A stretch of DNA of 64,000 nt from Hydnum rufescens UP504 (Eukaryota > Basidiomycota > Agaricomycetes > Cantharellales > Hydnaceae): contig MU128937.1 in assembly GCA_014904985.1 (NCBI GenBank), positions 62,001 to 126,000 of the forward strand, read 5' to 3'. Shown piece by piece: positions 25,694-37,338 of the stretch. The position numbers and the translations under genes were made by a program. The notes beneath the pieces are model-generated. The model was not told the origin of the DNA, made no database searches, and worked only from the letters and a program-made list of their open reading frames with translations. The first letter of the stretch is position 1, and each line of letters starts with the position of its first letter.

Positions 25694-26223
25694 TAATGTG
25701 CCCCCATATCGCCTAGCGATGTAGAGGGGTCGAAATTACTCTTGAGAGTGGAGTGGCAATGATATCTTTCTTTCGGAGTTGGTTGGGCTGTCGCGGACAC
25801 TTTATAGATGGAATGCGCCGCTCCTTGCTCGCTCATAAACTTTGGCACTGGTCGGCGTGTCTTCCAAGACTCCACCAATGTACCGCATCACTGGCTCGCT
25901 TAGACCATCATATCGTCTATCGCGCTGCTTTCGTCTTATCAAGGCCATTTCTTATGCTTCTATGCGTCTGAGCTCGAAGTCATGTTAGACCCTCCTTTCA
26001 TCTCGTACGTCCTGCTATGGTCGTTCTTTCCTACTCCTGTCACGATCAACCCGTCTTGTATACAATATGCATGCATCTTATATCGATACCGAGCCTACAT
26101 CTGGGCAGCATGCCAAGAAATGTGGAAAGGTGATGGTAGGTAATTGGTACAGTTGCCGTAAAGTATATGCCGGTAAAGGGACATGAGAAAAGTAGAATCA
26201 GGAGAGCCACAGAATTACTTAGA
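25694..26223. other. Intergenic, convergent 3' ends
   Basis: Tail-to-tail spacer between the Cid1-like gene and LSM7. No coding signal beyond short shadows; it should hold both polyadenylation regions. Confidence 0.55.
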
Positions 26224-26767
26224 TTATTCTGGAGCCGCGAAGGGGTTTTCGATCTCAGCCGATCCATCCACAGGACTGATAATGGTTATTGTGGGACCAC
26301 GGAGGACAGCCAGTCCAAGATCGCGAGTATATGGTTCGGGTTCTGCACGGGGAAAGATATCAGAATCTGTGCGATAGTCCAGCCAGGCTACATACCTTGA
26401 ATAGTTTCCACGACCTCGTCCAGGACGAGATTGAGAAGTTGATCGTAACCCTTCAGCACACCAGTAACTAGAAACGGGTCCGTTAGCGAGGTTGTAGACA
26501 TTGGGCAATCCACTCGCCTTCTCTTCCCCCAGTGAACTTTACTCTGATACGTTGGTTTGTGTACTTGCTCAAGTCAAGAATGGCCTCGCGCTTGGGCTTG
26601 TCAGGGCCAAGACTCCCAGGGCCCCCAGATACCCCACTACCGATCGCGCCTCCCCGGCCTCTGCCTCTTCCTGAGCCTGGACCTCCCCTAGGTACACCGC
26701 GCCCCTACGCGGTAAAATTCAAGTGATGACGCGCTGTAGCCAATGTTGAGCATACCCGGTCTGCCAT
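26224..26767 (-). CDS. LSM7: U6 snRNA-associated Sm-like protein LSm7
   Basis: Subunit of both Lsm2-8 (U6 snRNA, splicing) and Lsm1-7 (cytoplasmic mRNA decapping and decay). Short first exon MADR, then an Arg/Gly-rich stretch, the Sm1 motif ILDLSKYTNQRIRVKFTGGR, GVLKGYDQLLNLVLDEVVET, and the Sm2 region LGLAVLRGPTITIISPVDG ending ENPFAAPE at 26224. Three introns with normal borders and no frame break. The RGG-like N-terminal extension (about 30 residues) is longer than in yeast. It is head to head with KAP95. Confidence 0.93.
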
Positions 26768-27026
26768 GTATGATATCAGTCGTTGGAGTGTGAATATAAG
26801 CGCCCAATATCGTGTTCGAGAATTTTTTAGTTTGAGTGGTTTTCGGAATCTGAATTCAGTTCCGCAAGTCCCGCTTTTTACTTCCTACCACATTCTCCTT
26901 CTCCTTGTTCTTTCCAGTACGCACATTTCTCACCGAGTATCACATCTGAATTCTCTCTCATCTTTATCCTCATATTGGTCTTTGTTCCATAGTTGAATCC
27001 ACATTTCCTTTCGGCCTCTCGCGACG
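26768..27026. promoter_or_regulatory. Bidirectional promoter region LSM7 / KAP95
   Basis: 259 bases separate the two divergent start codons. It contains a CCAAT box at 26804-26808, the binding motif of the Hap2/3/5 complex, and a pyrimidine-rich stretch close to the KAP95 start. Confidence 0.55.
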
Positions 27027-30000
27027 ATGGACGCAAGACAACTCCTCGTCAACTCCCTCTCTTCTGGTGCGTGTGGTTCCTACGACTGGCGATGCGTACT
27101 GTCTCATGAACATCCCCAGATGCTCCCGTGCGCCAAAATGCCACGGAACAGCTCGAGACTGCGGCTCGAGAGAACTATGTCTGTATACAATGAAATCTGC
27201 CACTCCGTCCAGCATGTCTAATCTGCACTATTGTGTAGGCCGGATACATGATTACCTTGTCACACGAACTGGCGAATGAACAAAGCCAGCCTCACATCCG
27301 GAACGCGGCAAGTGTAGCCCTGAAGAACGCGCTCAGCGCCCGGGTGAGTCGTGGTGATGCACCGAATGATGGATTCCCTCGCTAACCTCAATATCGACTC
27401 AGGATGCTACACGTCAGGCCCAGTATATAGCACGATGGCTGGCCCTTCCCGAAGATGTGAAGATCAAGATAAAGCAGGAAAGTCTTCTCACTCTTGGATC
27501 CCCGACCCCTCGGGCGGGTTTGTATGCCGCCCAGGTCGTGGCTGCCATTGCTGCCGTTGAGCTCCCTGAGAACCAATGGCAAGACTTGATCCAAATTCTA
27601 CTTGGCTTTATCAATAATGGAGATAACGTTGGTGTTCGAGTGTCAACGTTGTCTGCTATCGGCTACATCTGCGAAAGCATCGTACGTTCTGAACGTATAG
27701 TATGGCCTTCGACCTCGTACTGATTCTCATCCGGGTCGCAGAAACCCGAGATCTTGAGTTCTCGCTCTAATGAGATCCTCACTGCTGTTGTGCAAGGTGC
27801 GCGTAAGGAAGAAACCAATGCCGACGTCAATCTCGCTGCGATGCATGCGCTCTATAACTCCTTGGAGTTCGTCCGCGAAAATTTCGAGCGCGAGGTATGT
27901 TGAAAGCGCATCTCCAAATCCAATTCCGACCTTAATAACAACCAATTAGGGAGAACGTAATTTCCTCATGCAAGTTGTCTGTGAAGCAACGCAGAGTCCG
28001 TCCATTCCAGTCCAAGTGGCTGCATTTGAATGTCTGGTTCGAATTATGGGCTTGTACTACGACAAGATGGGCTTCTATATGGAACGTGCCCTGTTCGGTG
28101 TGAGTTTTTTTTCTGTGGGATACTGCTCCATAGATTCTCTTCTCAGGCCTCCCTAATTAGCTCACCGTTCTTGGAATGAAAAATCCGAATGACAGCGTAG
28201 CGTTGCAGGCCGTTGAATTCTGGTCCACGGTCTGTGAAGAAGAAGCTGAACTCGCTGCCGAGGCTGCGGAGGTAAGCCTCATATCTTCGATACTCTTGAG
28301 GATCCTACCAACACAGCGTGGCCAGGCCTTTGACTACAACGAAGTGCCTGAAAGGGAGAGCAAGGAGTTCGCGAAAGTGGCTTTGCCTGAGATTTTACCT
28401 GTCATTCTGCAACTCTTGACACGCCAAGAAGAAGATGCGGATGAGGATGAATGGAACGTTGCTATGGCCGCCGGAACGTGTCTGTCGCTCCTAGCCGCTG
28501 CGGTCAACGACGTCATCGTGCAGGCTGTCATTCCGTTCATCGAGGCACACATCACCTCTCAGGATTGGCACCAACGAGAGGCTGCCGTAATGGCATTTGG
28601 ATCTATACTGGATGGACCAGATCCAGGGGTCCTCACGCCACTGATTCACCAAGCACTCCCAATTCTACTCCCCATGATGAATCCTGAGCATGAGACTAAC
28701 GAAGCTGTGAAGGATACCACGGCGTGGACGCTTGCGCGCATATGTGACTTACACTCTTCCTCTCTCAAGATCGATACCCACCTCCATCCCATTGTATCTG
28801 CAGTCGTCGCCGGCCTTGAGGATCGTCCTCGAGTTTCGGCGAATTGTTCTTGGGCATTACAGACTCTTTCGGATAATCTGAGTGGATATGCTTATGACGA
28901 AGATACCATTCAGGCAACTGGACCATTGTCTCTGTTCTACGAGGGAGTGATGCAGGCTCTTATGAGGGTAACCGAGAAGTGGGTTGCCTCGGTCCTTTTG
29001 TTTTTGGATCTGATACTAACTGTCCCTCGGGGACAGACCTACGAACGAGGCTAACCATCGCACGGCAGCCTACGAAGCGATGTCTGCCTTTATTACTCAC
29101 TCCGCGCAGGATACTTTGAGCATTGTTTCCCAAGTTGTCCTAGCGATCCTCGCACGGCAAGAACAGCTGCTTGGGATGCAGAGCCAAATCCTTGGTGTGG
29201 ACGATCGTAGCAATTGGAATGAACTGCAAAGCAATTTCTGTAGTATTCTTGTGGTGCGTCAGGCCGCTCGATATGTTACTTACTGGGAGATTGAACACTC
29301 TTCACATCGTTTGAGTAGGCTGTCATCAGAAAGCTGGGGCGAGAAATCAAACCGTTGGGAGATCGTATCATGACCAACATTCTTCAACTCGTCCAGTCTG
29401 CAGGAAAGCAATCCACAGTATTAGAGGATGCTTTCCTTGTGGCAGGGACGATGGCATCAGGCGAGTTCAATTCTTGTCGTTGTTCGGCTTTGCTCACATT
29501 TTGACGGTACTTAGCCTTGGAAACCGACTTCCACCCTTACCTTCCTGCTTTCTTGCCATTTTTATACCCCGCACTAAAGGCCACCGAGGATCAGCACCTG
29601 TGTATCGTCTCCATCGGAATCATCGGTGACGTTTGTCGAGCACTAGGGGAATCGTCAGCCCAATATTGCCACACATTCATGAACGCACTCATTGAGAATC
29701 TCCAGGCGGTCGGTGTCAGTAGAGAAGTAAAAATTGCTGTCCTCAGCTGTTTCGGGGATATTGCCCTTGCAATTGGCGGTAGTTACGAACCTTACCTCGA
29801 GACCTCTATGCTAGTACTTGGTCAGGCCGGAGAAGTCAGCCCAAATCCGGTAAGTCTTTTGTATTCAGATTGTTCAAGTTTATTAATTGAATTCTGTAAC
29901 CTGAACCCTATGAAGCTTGATTACGACTCGGTGGATTATGTCGCCCAACTTCGAGAGACAATAATTGAGGCCGAAGTTGGAATTGTTACCGGGCTGAAAG

Positions 30001-30422
30001 GCAGTGGGAAAGGCAAGTGTGACCTGCCACAGCCCCCGCCCGCTATTGCGTGGACTGACGAATTTTTTCATCTCAGGCCGCCTAATTCTCCAATATGTGC
30101 CTTCTATCTTCGATCTTCTGCGCCGGACGGTGCAAGATGAGGAACGTACCGAACTCGTATTCCAGAAAGCTATGGGTCTCATTGGTGATCTAGCGGAAGC
30201 TTTCCCTAATGGCGAGATCCGAGACCAGTTGCTCTCCGATTGGATTATCTCCAATCTTCTCAAGGCGAAGCCGCGCGGCCAAACTGCTGAGGCCAAACGA
30301 ACTATCAAATGGGCGAAAGAGGTGCGAGTGGTTTAAATTGTGGGTATCATAATTCTGAACAACTTTTTCTGTAGATGGTGCGGAAGGCAACACAAGGCGC
30401 AGCATCAAACTTTATCGCATAG
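27027..30422 (+). CDS. KAP95: Importin subunit beta-1 (karyopherin beta)
   Basis: Nuclear import receptor that carries importin-alpha/NLS cargo through pores and is regulated by Ran. Spliced product starts [20 protein letters not shown] and is built of HEAT repeats: NWQ-type [119 protein letters not shown] and the end [15 protein letters not shown], stop 30420-30422. The acidic loop ([12 protein letters not shown]) that contacts Ran and importin-alpha is present. About ten introns; one has a GC donor at 30013. No frame break is needed over 3.4 kb, which shows the gene is intact. Confidence 0.96.
30013..30076 (+). other. GC-AG intron in KAP95
   Basis: Perfect GC-type donor AG|GCAAGT at 30013, acceptor TCTCAG ending 30076. 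Splicing joins GSGKG to [16 protein letters not shown] in frame. Confidence 0.9.
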
Positions 30423-31391
30423 TAATCCTGACGGTCGTCTGTCGACTCTTTCTTCTTCCTCCTCTACATTCTCGGTTCCTTGATTTCTCAACATCTCTTT
30501 CTTTTGCTCTTCCTTGCGATAGCACTCGACATCGATTTCTCTCTCTCACGAAGTACTGCTTCTCTTTTACCCAATTCGATCTTCCTCTCCATCGCAATCC
30601 ATTTTCTCCTTATCATCATCATACAATTCTTTGTCATCTCAAGGATGTCCAATGCAACCCACTCCAAAAGTTTTGTCGCAATAATCATATTACTCCTACT
30701 CTGGTCGCCCCAATTCTCCTCGTCCTGATATGACTTCGCACCCCTTGCATCATCATCTTCCCATTATACGACCCTACCAGTTGTGTTTCACACCCTCTTG
30801 TCTTAACGCACCCCTCAGATCTTCCGCGAACCCCCAGTTCACTTGGTCCAGCAGTACCGGTGAGGTCGGGTCGGACAGGAAGGACCTGATGGGAATTCTG
30901 GCTACGTTACAGCTGTTAGACCTTTTTGCGGTGACGCCGCGCTGGTCCTTGATTTTCTATTATTGAAAATGACGACCGTTCATTAGACTGGACAATTACT
31001 CTGCACATGTATTAGTTTCAACACGGGCCAGGGTCTTATTGTTCTCTATGTCTCTCGCAAATTTACTGGAGGCCGAGTCTTGTTTATATCCTGTGTACAT
31101 GTAGCAGGTGCCTGGTCTTGAGGTAATTTTACATATGAATGTGGAGATCTAAGTTCTTTCAACTGCAATTCGGCGCCTTTGGTGGTGCTGCATGTTTGGC
31201 CTTGGGGGGAGAATAAGAGAACAGCATACTTTCGGCGTTCGAGGGATAGGGTAGCGACCGCCCCCCAGATAAGCGCATTCGTTAGGATGGCACCAATCAC
31301 GACTTCAGCTGGCTTTAATTTGCCCAAGTTGAATTGGCGACCGATCTCTGAGCATACTTAATTAAAACGTTTGTCAGCACGATAGGGGACG
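30423..31391. other. 3' flank of KAP95 and intergenic DNA
   Basis: The first 400 bases are strongly pyrimidine-rich (TCTTCTTCCTCCTC-like). A minus-strand open frame at 31046-31327 (93 codons, one hydrophobic stretch VVIGAILTNALIWGAVATL) could encode a small membrane protein but has no family match that I know and no partner exons. Confidence 0.4.
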
Positions 31392-31694
31392 ATGGCTTCA
31401 AGGAAAATTATTTTCACATTTGATTGGCGCACTGGCATTTCGATACAGCTCGATGCACGCCGCGGTGCAGAGTCTCCTACCACACGCAGTCAATTGACAA
31501 TCGGCCACCAACTGATCTTTGGACAGTTCTCAATGGTGAAATCAGGTAAGTGGGGGGGGCCTGAATGTTGCACCAAAGAATATTGCTATCTTTTGGGGTT
31601 ATGGTGCTCCGAGTCTGAAGGTACTTACAAAGAGCGTGGCACTTCCGTGACCATTCTAGACTTTACGTTCGTTTCTGAAAGGTCACCTAGCTAG
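31392..31694 (+). CDS. Small hypothetical protein
   Basis: Starts MASRKIIFTFDWRTGISIQL and reads SQLTIGHQLIFGQFSMVKSG before a region around an eight-base G run (31552-31559) where the frame is doubtful. Read in another frame after the run, the sequence gives GLNVAPKNIAIFWGYGAPSL, which looks as coding-like as the first part, so a frame slip or a small intron (GTAAGT lies just before the run) probably joins them. I do not recognise the family. Confidence 0.33.
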   Translation: MASRKIIFTFDWRTGISIQLDARRGAESPTTRSQLTIGHQLIFGQFSMVKSGKWGGPECCTKEYCYLLGLWCSESEGTYKERGTSVTILDFTFVSERSPS

Positions 31695-34040
31695 GGACTG
31701 GGGTATTCCCCTTCTAGATATCTATTGTATATTTTGCCAAACAATCCAACTACCAAATCGTTTGCACTCCGAGAAGCAGTGACGCGCTTAGGAAAACGGT
31801 GTGCATTCATCGCTGTGCCCCTCTTGAGGGAAAATTAACGTTCCAATCGAGCCCTGTGCTGCTGGTGCGTGGCTTTCGTTTCCTCTTCTGAAGTGGTCTT
31901 AGGATAGTTCGAGTGCTGCTAAGCCACCACCTCAACCGAACCGATGGGGACTTGTTCTGGAGGTTCGTATAAAATAAGTGTTCCATGCGAGTCGTTCGCG
32001 CCAGTGTTACAGTATTCCTAGGTCGAAGGTAATTGAAGTTCTTCACTTGCCGACTGCATCCGGCGTGTGGCCTGCATGTTGGTCCATCCTTTGACATCAG
32101 GCAAGTCGATAAATGCTGCAAGAACATGCTCGTAACCTGAAGTGGACTGGGATGCCCATGTGTTCAGGGGAAGTTGGGTCCTTGCCACATGCGGGATAGT
32201 CCTGGTCTTCGGTCCTCTGAGGCCTCTCAGGGCCCATGTCACTCAGGTTGACACCCTGCACGCTCCCACCGCGAAAATTTTGAGATTTTGGGAGCTTACC
32301 TAGCACAGTTTCTTGGGAGTTCGAAACCCAAAGTCACTTTCACATAGGACAGTTCACCGGGAAGGGGTTCATTGTGCTAAAGTACATAGGACAACCATAC
32401 CGGGATTTTAGGTCACTGGGTGGCTTGATATATAGGGTACAGGGGTTCAAGACCTGTGCCAACCCATTTTTGATCCCTCCAATGCTGCATTTATGAGAAC
32501 TGCTTCATGACTATGGATAATTTAAGAGAGCTTCTTTGACTTAATGGCTATTGCTTTTTCACTGTCTTGTTCCCTATCTTTGGGGCTTGAGCGTGATGTC
32601 TAAACAGACAAGTGTGCCAGTGCTGCGAGATATAATCATGCTTACACCACGCGTGAATTTGTTGTTTCTCCAGCTCAAGAGTCAAAAGAGGGGGAAAAAG
32701 GGCCCAAGCACGCAAAGGAAGCGGCAATGAGGATGGAAACAATTTATCATGACTGCAGGTCCACTCAGGCTTTTGGAGTTTTTTTAAACATAGCACGGCC
32801 CCACCGGGAATTTGGGCTGATTTTGGGACTCTGAACGCCCCCCACCGGGAATTTTTTGGCATTTTTGGGCTTATTTCCACCGGGAGCAGGACCCCAAATT
32901 TAGGGTTTTGCCTGCAAGGTGTCAATGGGAGTGACATGGGTCCTGGCCTCTCTGGAGATCATGAAGACCCGAAATGCATGGTTAGATGCGTCCTTCCCGC
33001 TCAATCGGAATGCTCTTCGCGTGTGTACTCGGAAAATATTTCTATCCAGTATCGGTCTTTGAGTAAGGAACCCCATTTAGTTGTTAAACTCTAGAATAAC
33101 CCGCTATAGAGCATTTTCAGGGATGGACACTCCATGACAGAGAAGGTGACCCCGTTCGATGAGCATCGAATCAAGATATTGAGGGCATCTTACAAGACGA
33201 AGACGAAGCTGCGAAAGCTCCATAGGGACGGGATAGGTCGAATCAAGCAAATTGCAAAGCTTTAGGCCCTCGAGCGAGCCGTACCAATACGCTCAGACTA
33301 GCATTGTAATTGTAATTGTATGCATTGGCTTGGAGTGCATGTGTTCGCATAGCGTGATCTGCCACAAATTATTACAGAGAAGATTTCACTGAGATGGGTG
33401 TGTCTAGACCCGTTTCATGAAGAGAGTTGGTGCCCTTACACGGGAAAACTGGCTGCCAGATCGCCGCAGACCTGGTTCATGTCCCTCCTAACCTCCTAAG
33501 TGCCGGCCAAACCTTTTGGGTTGACTGAGCGAAAACTTCGTGCTCAGACCCTGTTCGAGGGCTGGATCCGAAAGTGAACATGAAAACATGAAACCGCGAC
33601 GTCTATCCCGTGTGCGCTAAGGCTGGCGCATTCATAGCCGTGGAAGAAGACCACGGGAAGCAAACGGGAGTCGTCGCGATTGGGGGCCTATGAATGGCAT
33701 CATACCTTGGCCCTCAGTGATACGCTCACTGTCGAGTTTGGAAGGTTTATACGTTACTTCCATGAGATATATATGTATTAGTATGATCCAAAAGGCAGAG
33801 AGGGCATGGAGTTCCCGCAGGAACGTTGCGCGTTCACCTTCCTACTAGTGATTTAGAAGTGGGTTTGTGGAACCCAGTCTGATCACGAGATTACAACCGC
33901 GTCTCCAATCCCGACTCCCGAGTCGCAGAGCACTGACCCTGGCTCTCCATAGCAGTGGACCGACAGCCTCCCCCTAGCTTCGGCGCTCGCTTTCATCAGA
34001 TTGAGCAAGTTCTGTCATATTTGAAAGTGGATAGTGTCCA
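31695..34040. other. 2.3 kb region with degenerate short repeats and no supported gene
   Basis: The minus strand of 31820-32242 holds one frame that reads protein-like (FIDLPDVKGWTNMQATRRMQ, later TLILYEPPEQVPIGSVEVV) but with in-frame stops, so it may be a decayed or intron-broken gene. From 32357 to 32890 a short motif around CACCGGGAATTT recurs. The rest, to 34040, shows nothing but short shadows. Confidence 0.4.
32786..32892 (+). repeat. Three degenerate copies of a CCACCGGGAATTT motif
   Basis: Copies begin near 32791, 32848 and 32878, the first two followed by TTGGGC-like and TTTTTGGC-like T/G runs; related CACCGGGAAGG and ACCGGGATTTT sequences occur near 32357 and 32399. Spacing is irregular, so this is not a simple tandem repeat. 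Confidence 0.6.
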
Positions 34041-35688
34041 ATGTCATACCTCCACCGAGCACTATTAAACACCTTAGGATTTCGCTCTATGAATGTGCAC
34101 GGAGTACGGCGGCGTTCGCAGAGGGCGTTGAGTTTCACGGATACTAGCTCTAGGTCGAGGCCATACTCATCAGGACCGTTGCGCGCTATCATCTTCGAGC
34201 AATCGGGGGATCCTCTCAAAGTCCTCTCCGCGAGATCTTTTGAACCCCTTCCCTCTCCTGGACAGGGCGAGGCTCAACTTCGCATGCGTCTGGCTCCCAT
34301 AAATCCCTCAGATATTAATGTAATTCAAGGGGTATGCTGACGTTCCTATATGCACCTTTTTCTCGTATAAACACTTCTAATTGCAGGCTCTCTCCTTCCA
34401 AGGTGTATCCAGCGAAACCCCGTGCTCGCACTGATATGGGTACTCCGAATCCTGTATTTATTCCAGGGAACGAGGGCCTCGGTGAAGTCGTAAAGCTCGG
34501 GGCGGGTGTGGTGGATCTGAAGGTTGGAGATCGAGTTGTTATGGGTGCCTCCCAAACTGGCACCTGGTCAAACTATATGAATATCAAGGCCGACTCCCTG
34601 ATCCCCATTGGGGATAAGATATCGGATGTTCAGGGGGCAACTCTATCCGTAAGCATTAACCTCGGGATTGGAATGAGACGTCGTTGTTGGAGCCCTCACT
34701 GAACGCAGTGAACGAGACAGATAAATCCCCCTACTGCGCTCTTGATGCTGCGACACTTTGTCACTTTGTCACCAGGCGAGTACGTGATTCAGAATGGGGC
34801 TAATAGTGCCGTTGGTCAGTGGAGCTCAACAGATTATAGATAAGGGGGCTCATCCAATCACTTTTACCGACGGTGTCCCGCAGGCCAAGCTGTTATACAG
34901 ATCGCCCCGAAATTGGGATTGAAAACGATAAATCTCGTTCGCGAAAGGTTCGAATTTCGGGGGTTTTCGCTGAATGATGGTGCTGAGGGCGGAGCTCTCA
35001 CAGGCCGGATATCGATCAGCTCAAGTCTTATTTAGTAGCTCTCGGTGCCCATCACGTACTCACATATGATGAACTTGGAGACCGGTCGATTAGGGAGACC
35101 ATTAACCACTGGACGGGTGGCAAGGTAACTTCGACACTGATGTACAGTAGTCGGATCATCTAATAATCCCACGTAGCCCATCCGATTAGGGCTGAATTGT
35201 GTGTCTGGAAAAGACACGACTGTAATGGCTCGACTTCTAGGGTGAATGTAGTTTCACTTACTGTTTCGGATTTCTCTTTATCTGACCGTGTGCGTATCAG
35301 AAATGACGCACATCTGGTCTCGTATGGTGCCATGTCGAAGGCACCTCTTTCCCTCCCCACTTCCTTGTTTATATTTAGAAATCTCACGGGGCATGGATTT
35401 CTTTTGTCGAAATGGTTCGATCAACACTCCGGTCACGATCGACGGAGCTTGGTCATGGAGCTTATTTCGATGATGGAACAAGGCGCAGTAAGCCCGATAT
35501 AGTTTCATTGTCTTCTTTCGGCTCCTCACACTATTCGCTATTCGGCACAGCTGAAAGAGCCCGCAAACGAAATTGTTCTCCTAGACGGCAGTGACGAGAT
35601 CATACAAAGGCAAGTGCACCAAGCCTTGACGAATATCGAAGCGGGCGGATATGGCAAGAAAGTACTCCTGAAGTTTGCCGGGGAGTGA
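34041..35688 (+). CDS. ETR1: Mitochondrial trans-2-enoyl reductase (MECR/Etr1), zinc-free MDR family
   Basis: NADPH-dependent last step of mitochondrial fatty-acid synthesis, which supplies lipoic-acid precursor. Transit peptide MSYLHRALLNTLGFRSMNVH, rich in Arg and without acids, then LRAIIFEQSGDPLKVLSAR, NPSDINVIQGVYPAKPRART (with the active-site Tyr), VFIPGNEGLGEVVKLGAGV, GDRVVMGASQTGTWSNYMN, the nucleotide-binding GANSAVGQAVIQIAPKLGL, LGAHHVLTYDELGDRSIRE, GLNCVSGKDTTVMARLLG, LVSYGAMSKAPLSLPTSLFI and ending EAGGYGKKVLLKFAGE. All introns splice in frame; no break. Stop TGA 35686-35688. Confidence 0.93.
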
Positions 35689-36524
35689 TCGGCTAAGTAG
35701 CGCTTTGTCGTGTCTGTGTGCCCGTGAAGAGAACAATGACTGTATACCGTACCGCATGGGGCAACCTAGCCGAAACACACGGACGTAGTTCGCGTTATGT
35801 CACGCAAGCCACGGTGTCACTTCATTTTTAGAGTTCAAATTGTGTGCTATATTTGGTCGATTTAGGCTTTTGGGTTGCTTAACCACCAGTTTGATGACAA
35901 TGTTGGGCTTGGGATGAGCCAGACCCAGCGCCGGGGGGAGGGGGAGAGGGAAGTCCGCTTTTAGACCATTGATATACATGAGTACTCAGCCGGCGCATCA
36001 ACTTTTTGGTCTGTACAGTACTAAGTAATGGGAGCACAAAGGCTCACGTCGAAAAAAAAAAAAAAGAGGATAGAGTGCACCCCCGATTCACCTTGAGTTC
36101 CAAATGGATCAGATCTGGGGGCCTTTGTTCGTGCGTGTGAGTAGACGTGTGTGTGTGTGACTAGAAGCCAGCAGCATGTCCCTTGCGAGAAGTCACACAG
36201 TACCGAGAGTCTGTGTCTCACACATACAGCGATGCACCAGATGCCACAAGAAACAGGTGGGAAGCAAACAGCACACCCAGTGGGATCACTTCGCGAAAGA
36301 GACCCAAGGATGATAGATGCCGCGGGAATCAGCCAACTACGACACCGGGCATATAGAGCACAGCGCAACTTAAGAAAACCAAAGACCAGAGCTGATGGGA
36401 ACAGCAGGGCAAAACCCACTCAGAACAACGCTCAATTAACAGCAAAGACCCGAAAGAGATTATGACCATTAGATTAAGCAACAGAAAATGACAACGACAA
36501 ACAACTAAGATCTAGAAATAGGAT
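35689..36524. other. Intergenic, convergent 3' ends, with simple repeats
   Basis: Tail-to-tail spacer between ETR1 and the secreted-protein gene. It holds a G-rich stretch at 35933-35950 (three G runs of 6, 5 and 3), a 13-base A run near 36053-36065 and a GT-rich patch near 36135-36160. No gene seen. Confidence 0.55.
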
Positions 36525-37338
36525 CTAAAGATGCAAGCCGAGGAAGACAAAGATCTGCAGCTTGACGAGCACCACGAGGTCGACGTGGACCGCGAGACTA
36601 AATGGAGGGGATCAGATCACGCCCAATAAAGAATTAAGTAGTCACGTACGCGACTTTGAGGGCAACAAAGATGTTGAGCCCAATGGCGAGGAAGACGTGG
36701 ATGAAGGCAGTGATGCAGATGTTGAGCTTGACCAAGATGACGGCGATGACATCGACACCATATTTGCCGAGCCCAACACAGATGGCCTATAGTGAGACGA
36801 CTCAAGTCAAACCCACATCAAGAGCAACCGAAGACCCGGAAAGAGACGCACGACAATAATGTCAACAATAAGACCGACGATGATCTCAATATCTGCAGCA
36901 ACAATGACCTCAAGCAGCTCAATCTTGGCAAAGACCGCAACAGCGGCATCGATAAGGGCAATGATCTTAATGACGGGCTCGTCGCAAGAGTTGTGGCCAT
37001 CTGCGTGAGAAGGCGGATCAATAAGCTGAACCGAGGCAAACTACGAAGCAACTCACCGAGAAGTGCAACTTCGACCAAGACAGCGGCCTTAAGCTCGACA
37101 AGGACTGGAATGATATCGTCCTTGCAGCCTGTACAAGTATGGAGCACGTCAGTGAGAACAGAGCCAGCAGGAGGCCGATACTGGGCGCACCACATCGGGC
37201 GGAGATGTCGTTGCGGGCGACGAGGCCAGACTCAGATGCGCGGGCAACAGCGGAGGGAGCCATATCAATGGGCTTGGCGCATGCGAGAAGGCCGAAGGAG
37301 GCGAGGGTAAGGAGGGACGCGAAACGGAAGGAGACCAT
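36525..37338 (-). CDS. Secreted or membrane-inserted small protein of Ile/Val/Ala-rich repeats (lineage-specific family)
   Basis: Function unknown. Signal peptide MVSFRFASLLTLASFGLLACA, then a short Ser/Ala propeptide-like part (DMAPSAVARASESGLVARND) and a Cys pair (ARCGCKDD). The rest is strikingly hydrophobic and built from Ile, Val, Leu and Ala with single charged residues: IIPVLVELKAAVLVEVALL, IKIIALIDAAVAVFAKIELL, VIVAADIEIIVGLIVDIIV, VIAVILVKLNICITAFIHV and VDLVVLVKLQIFVFLGLHL. Five exons; each intron is about 50-70 bases with normal borders and separates one hydrophobic block from the next. The last intron (near 36600-36650) removes an early stop. I recall similar proteins annotated as transmembrane proteins in Rhizoctonia. 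The antisense strand is open over much of its length. Confidence 0.72.

Noticed and set aside
32290..32480. Two sequences like tRNA B boxes (GAGTTCGAAACCC and GGGTTCAAGACC)
   Set aside because: No A box at the right distance and no acceptor stem or cloverleaf can be drawn; not called as tRNA or SINE.
36792..37310. 172-codon plus-strand open frame rich in Lys, Asn and Arg
   Set aside because: It is the antisense shadow of the spliced secreted-protein gene, whose signal peptide and intron borders are clear.
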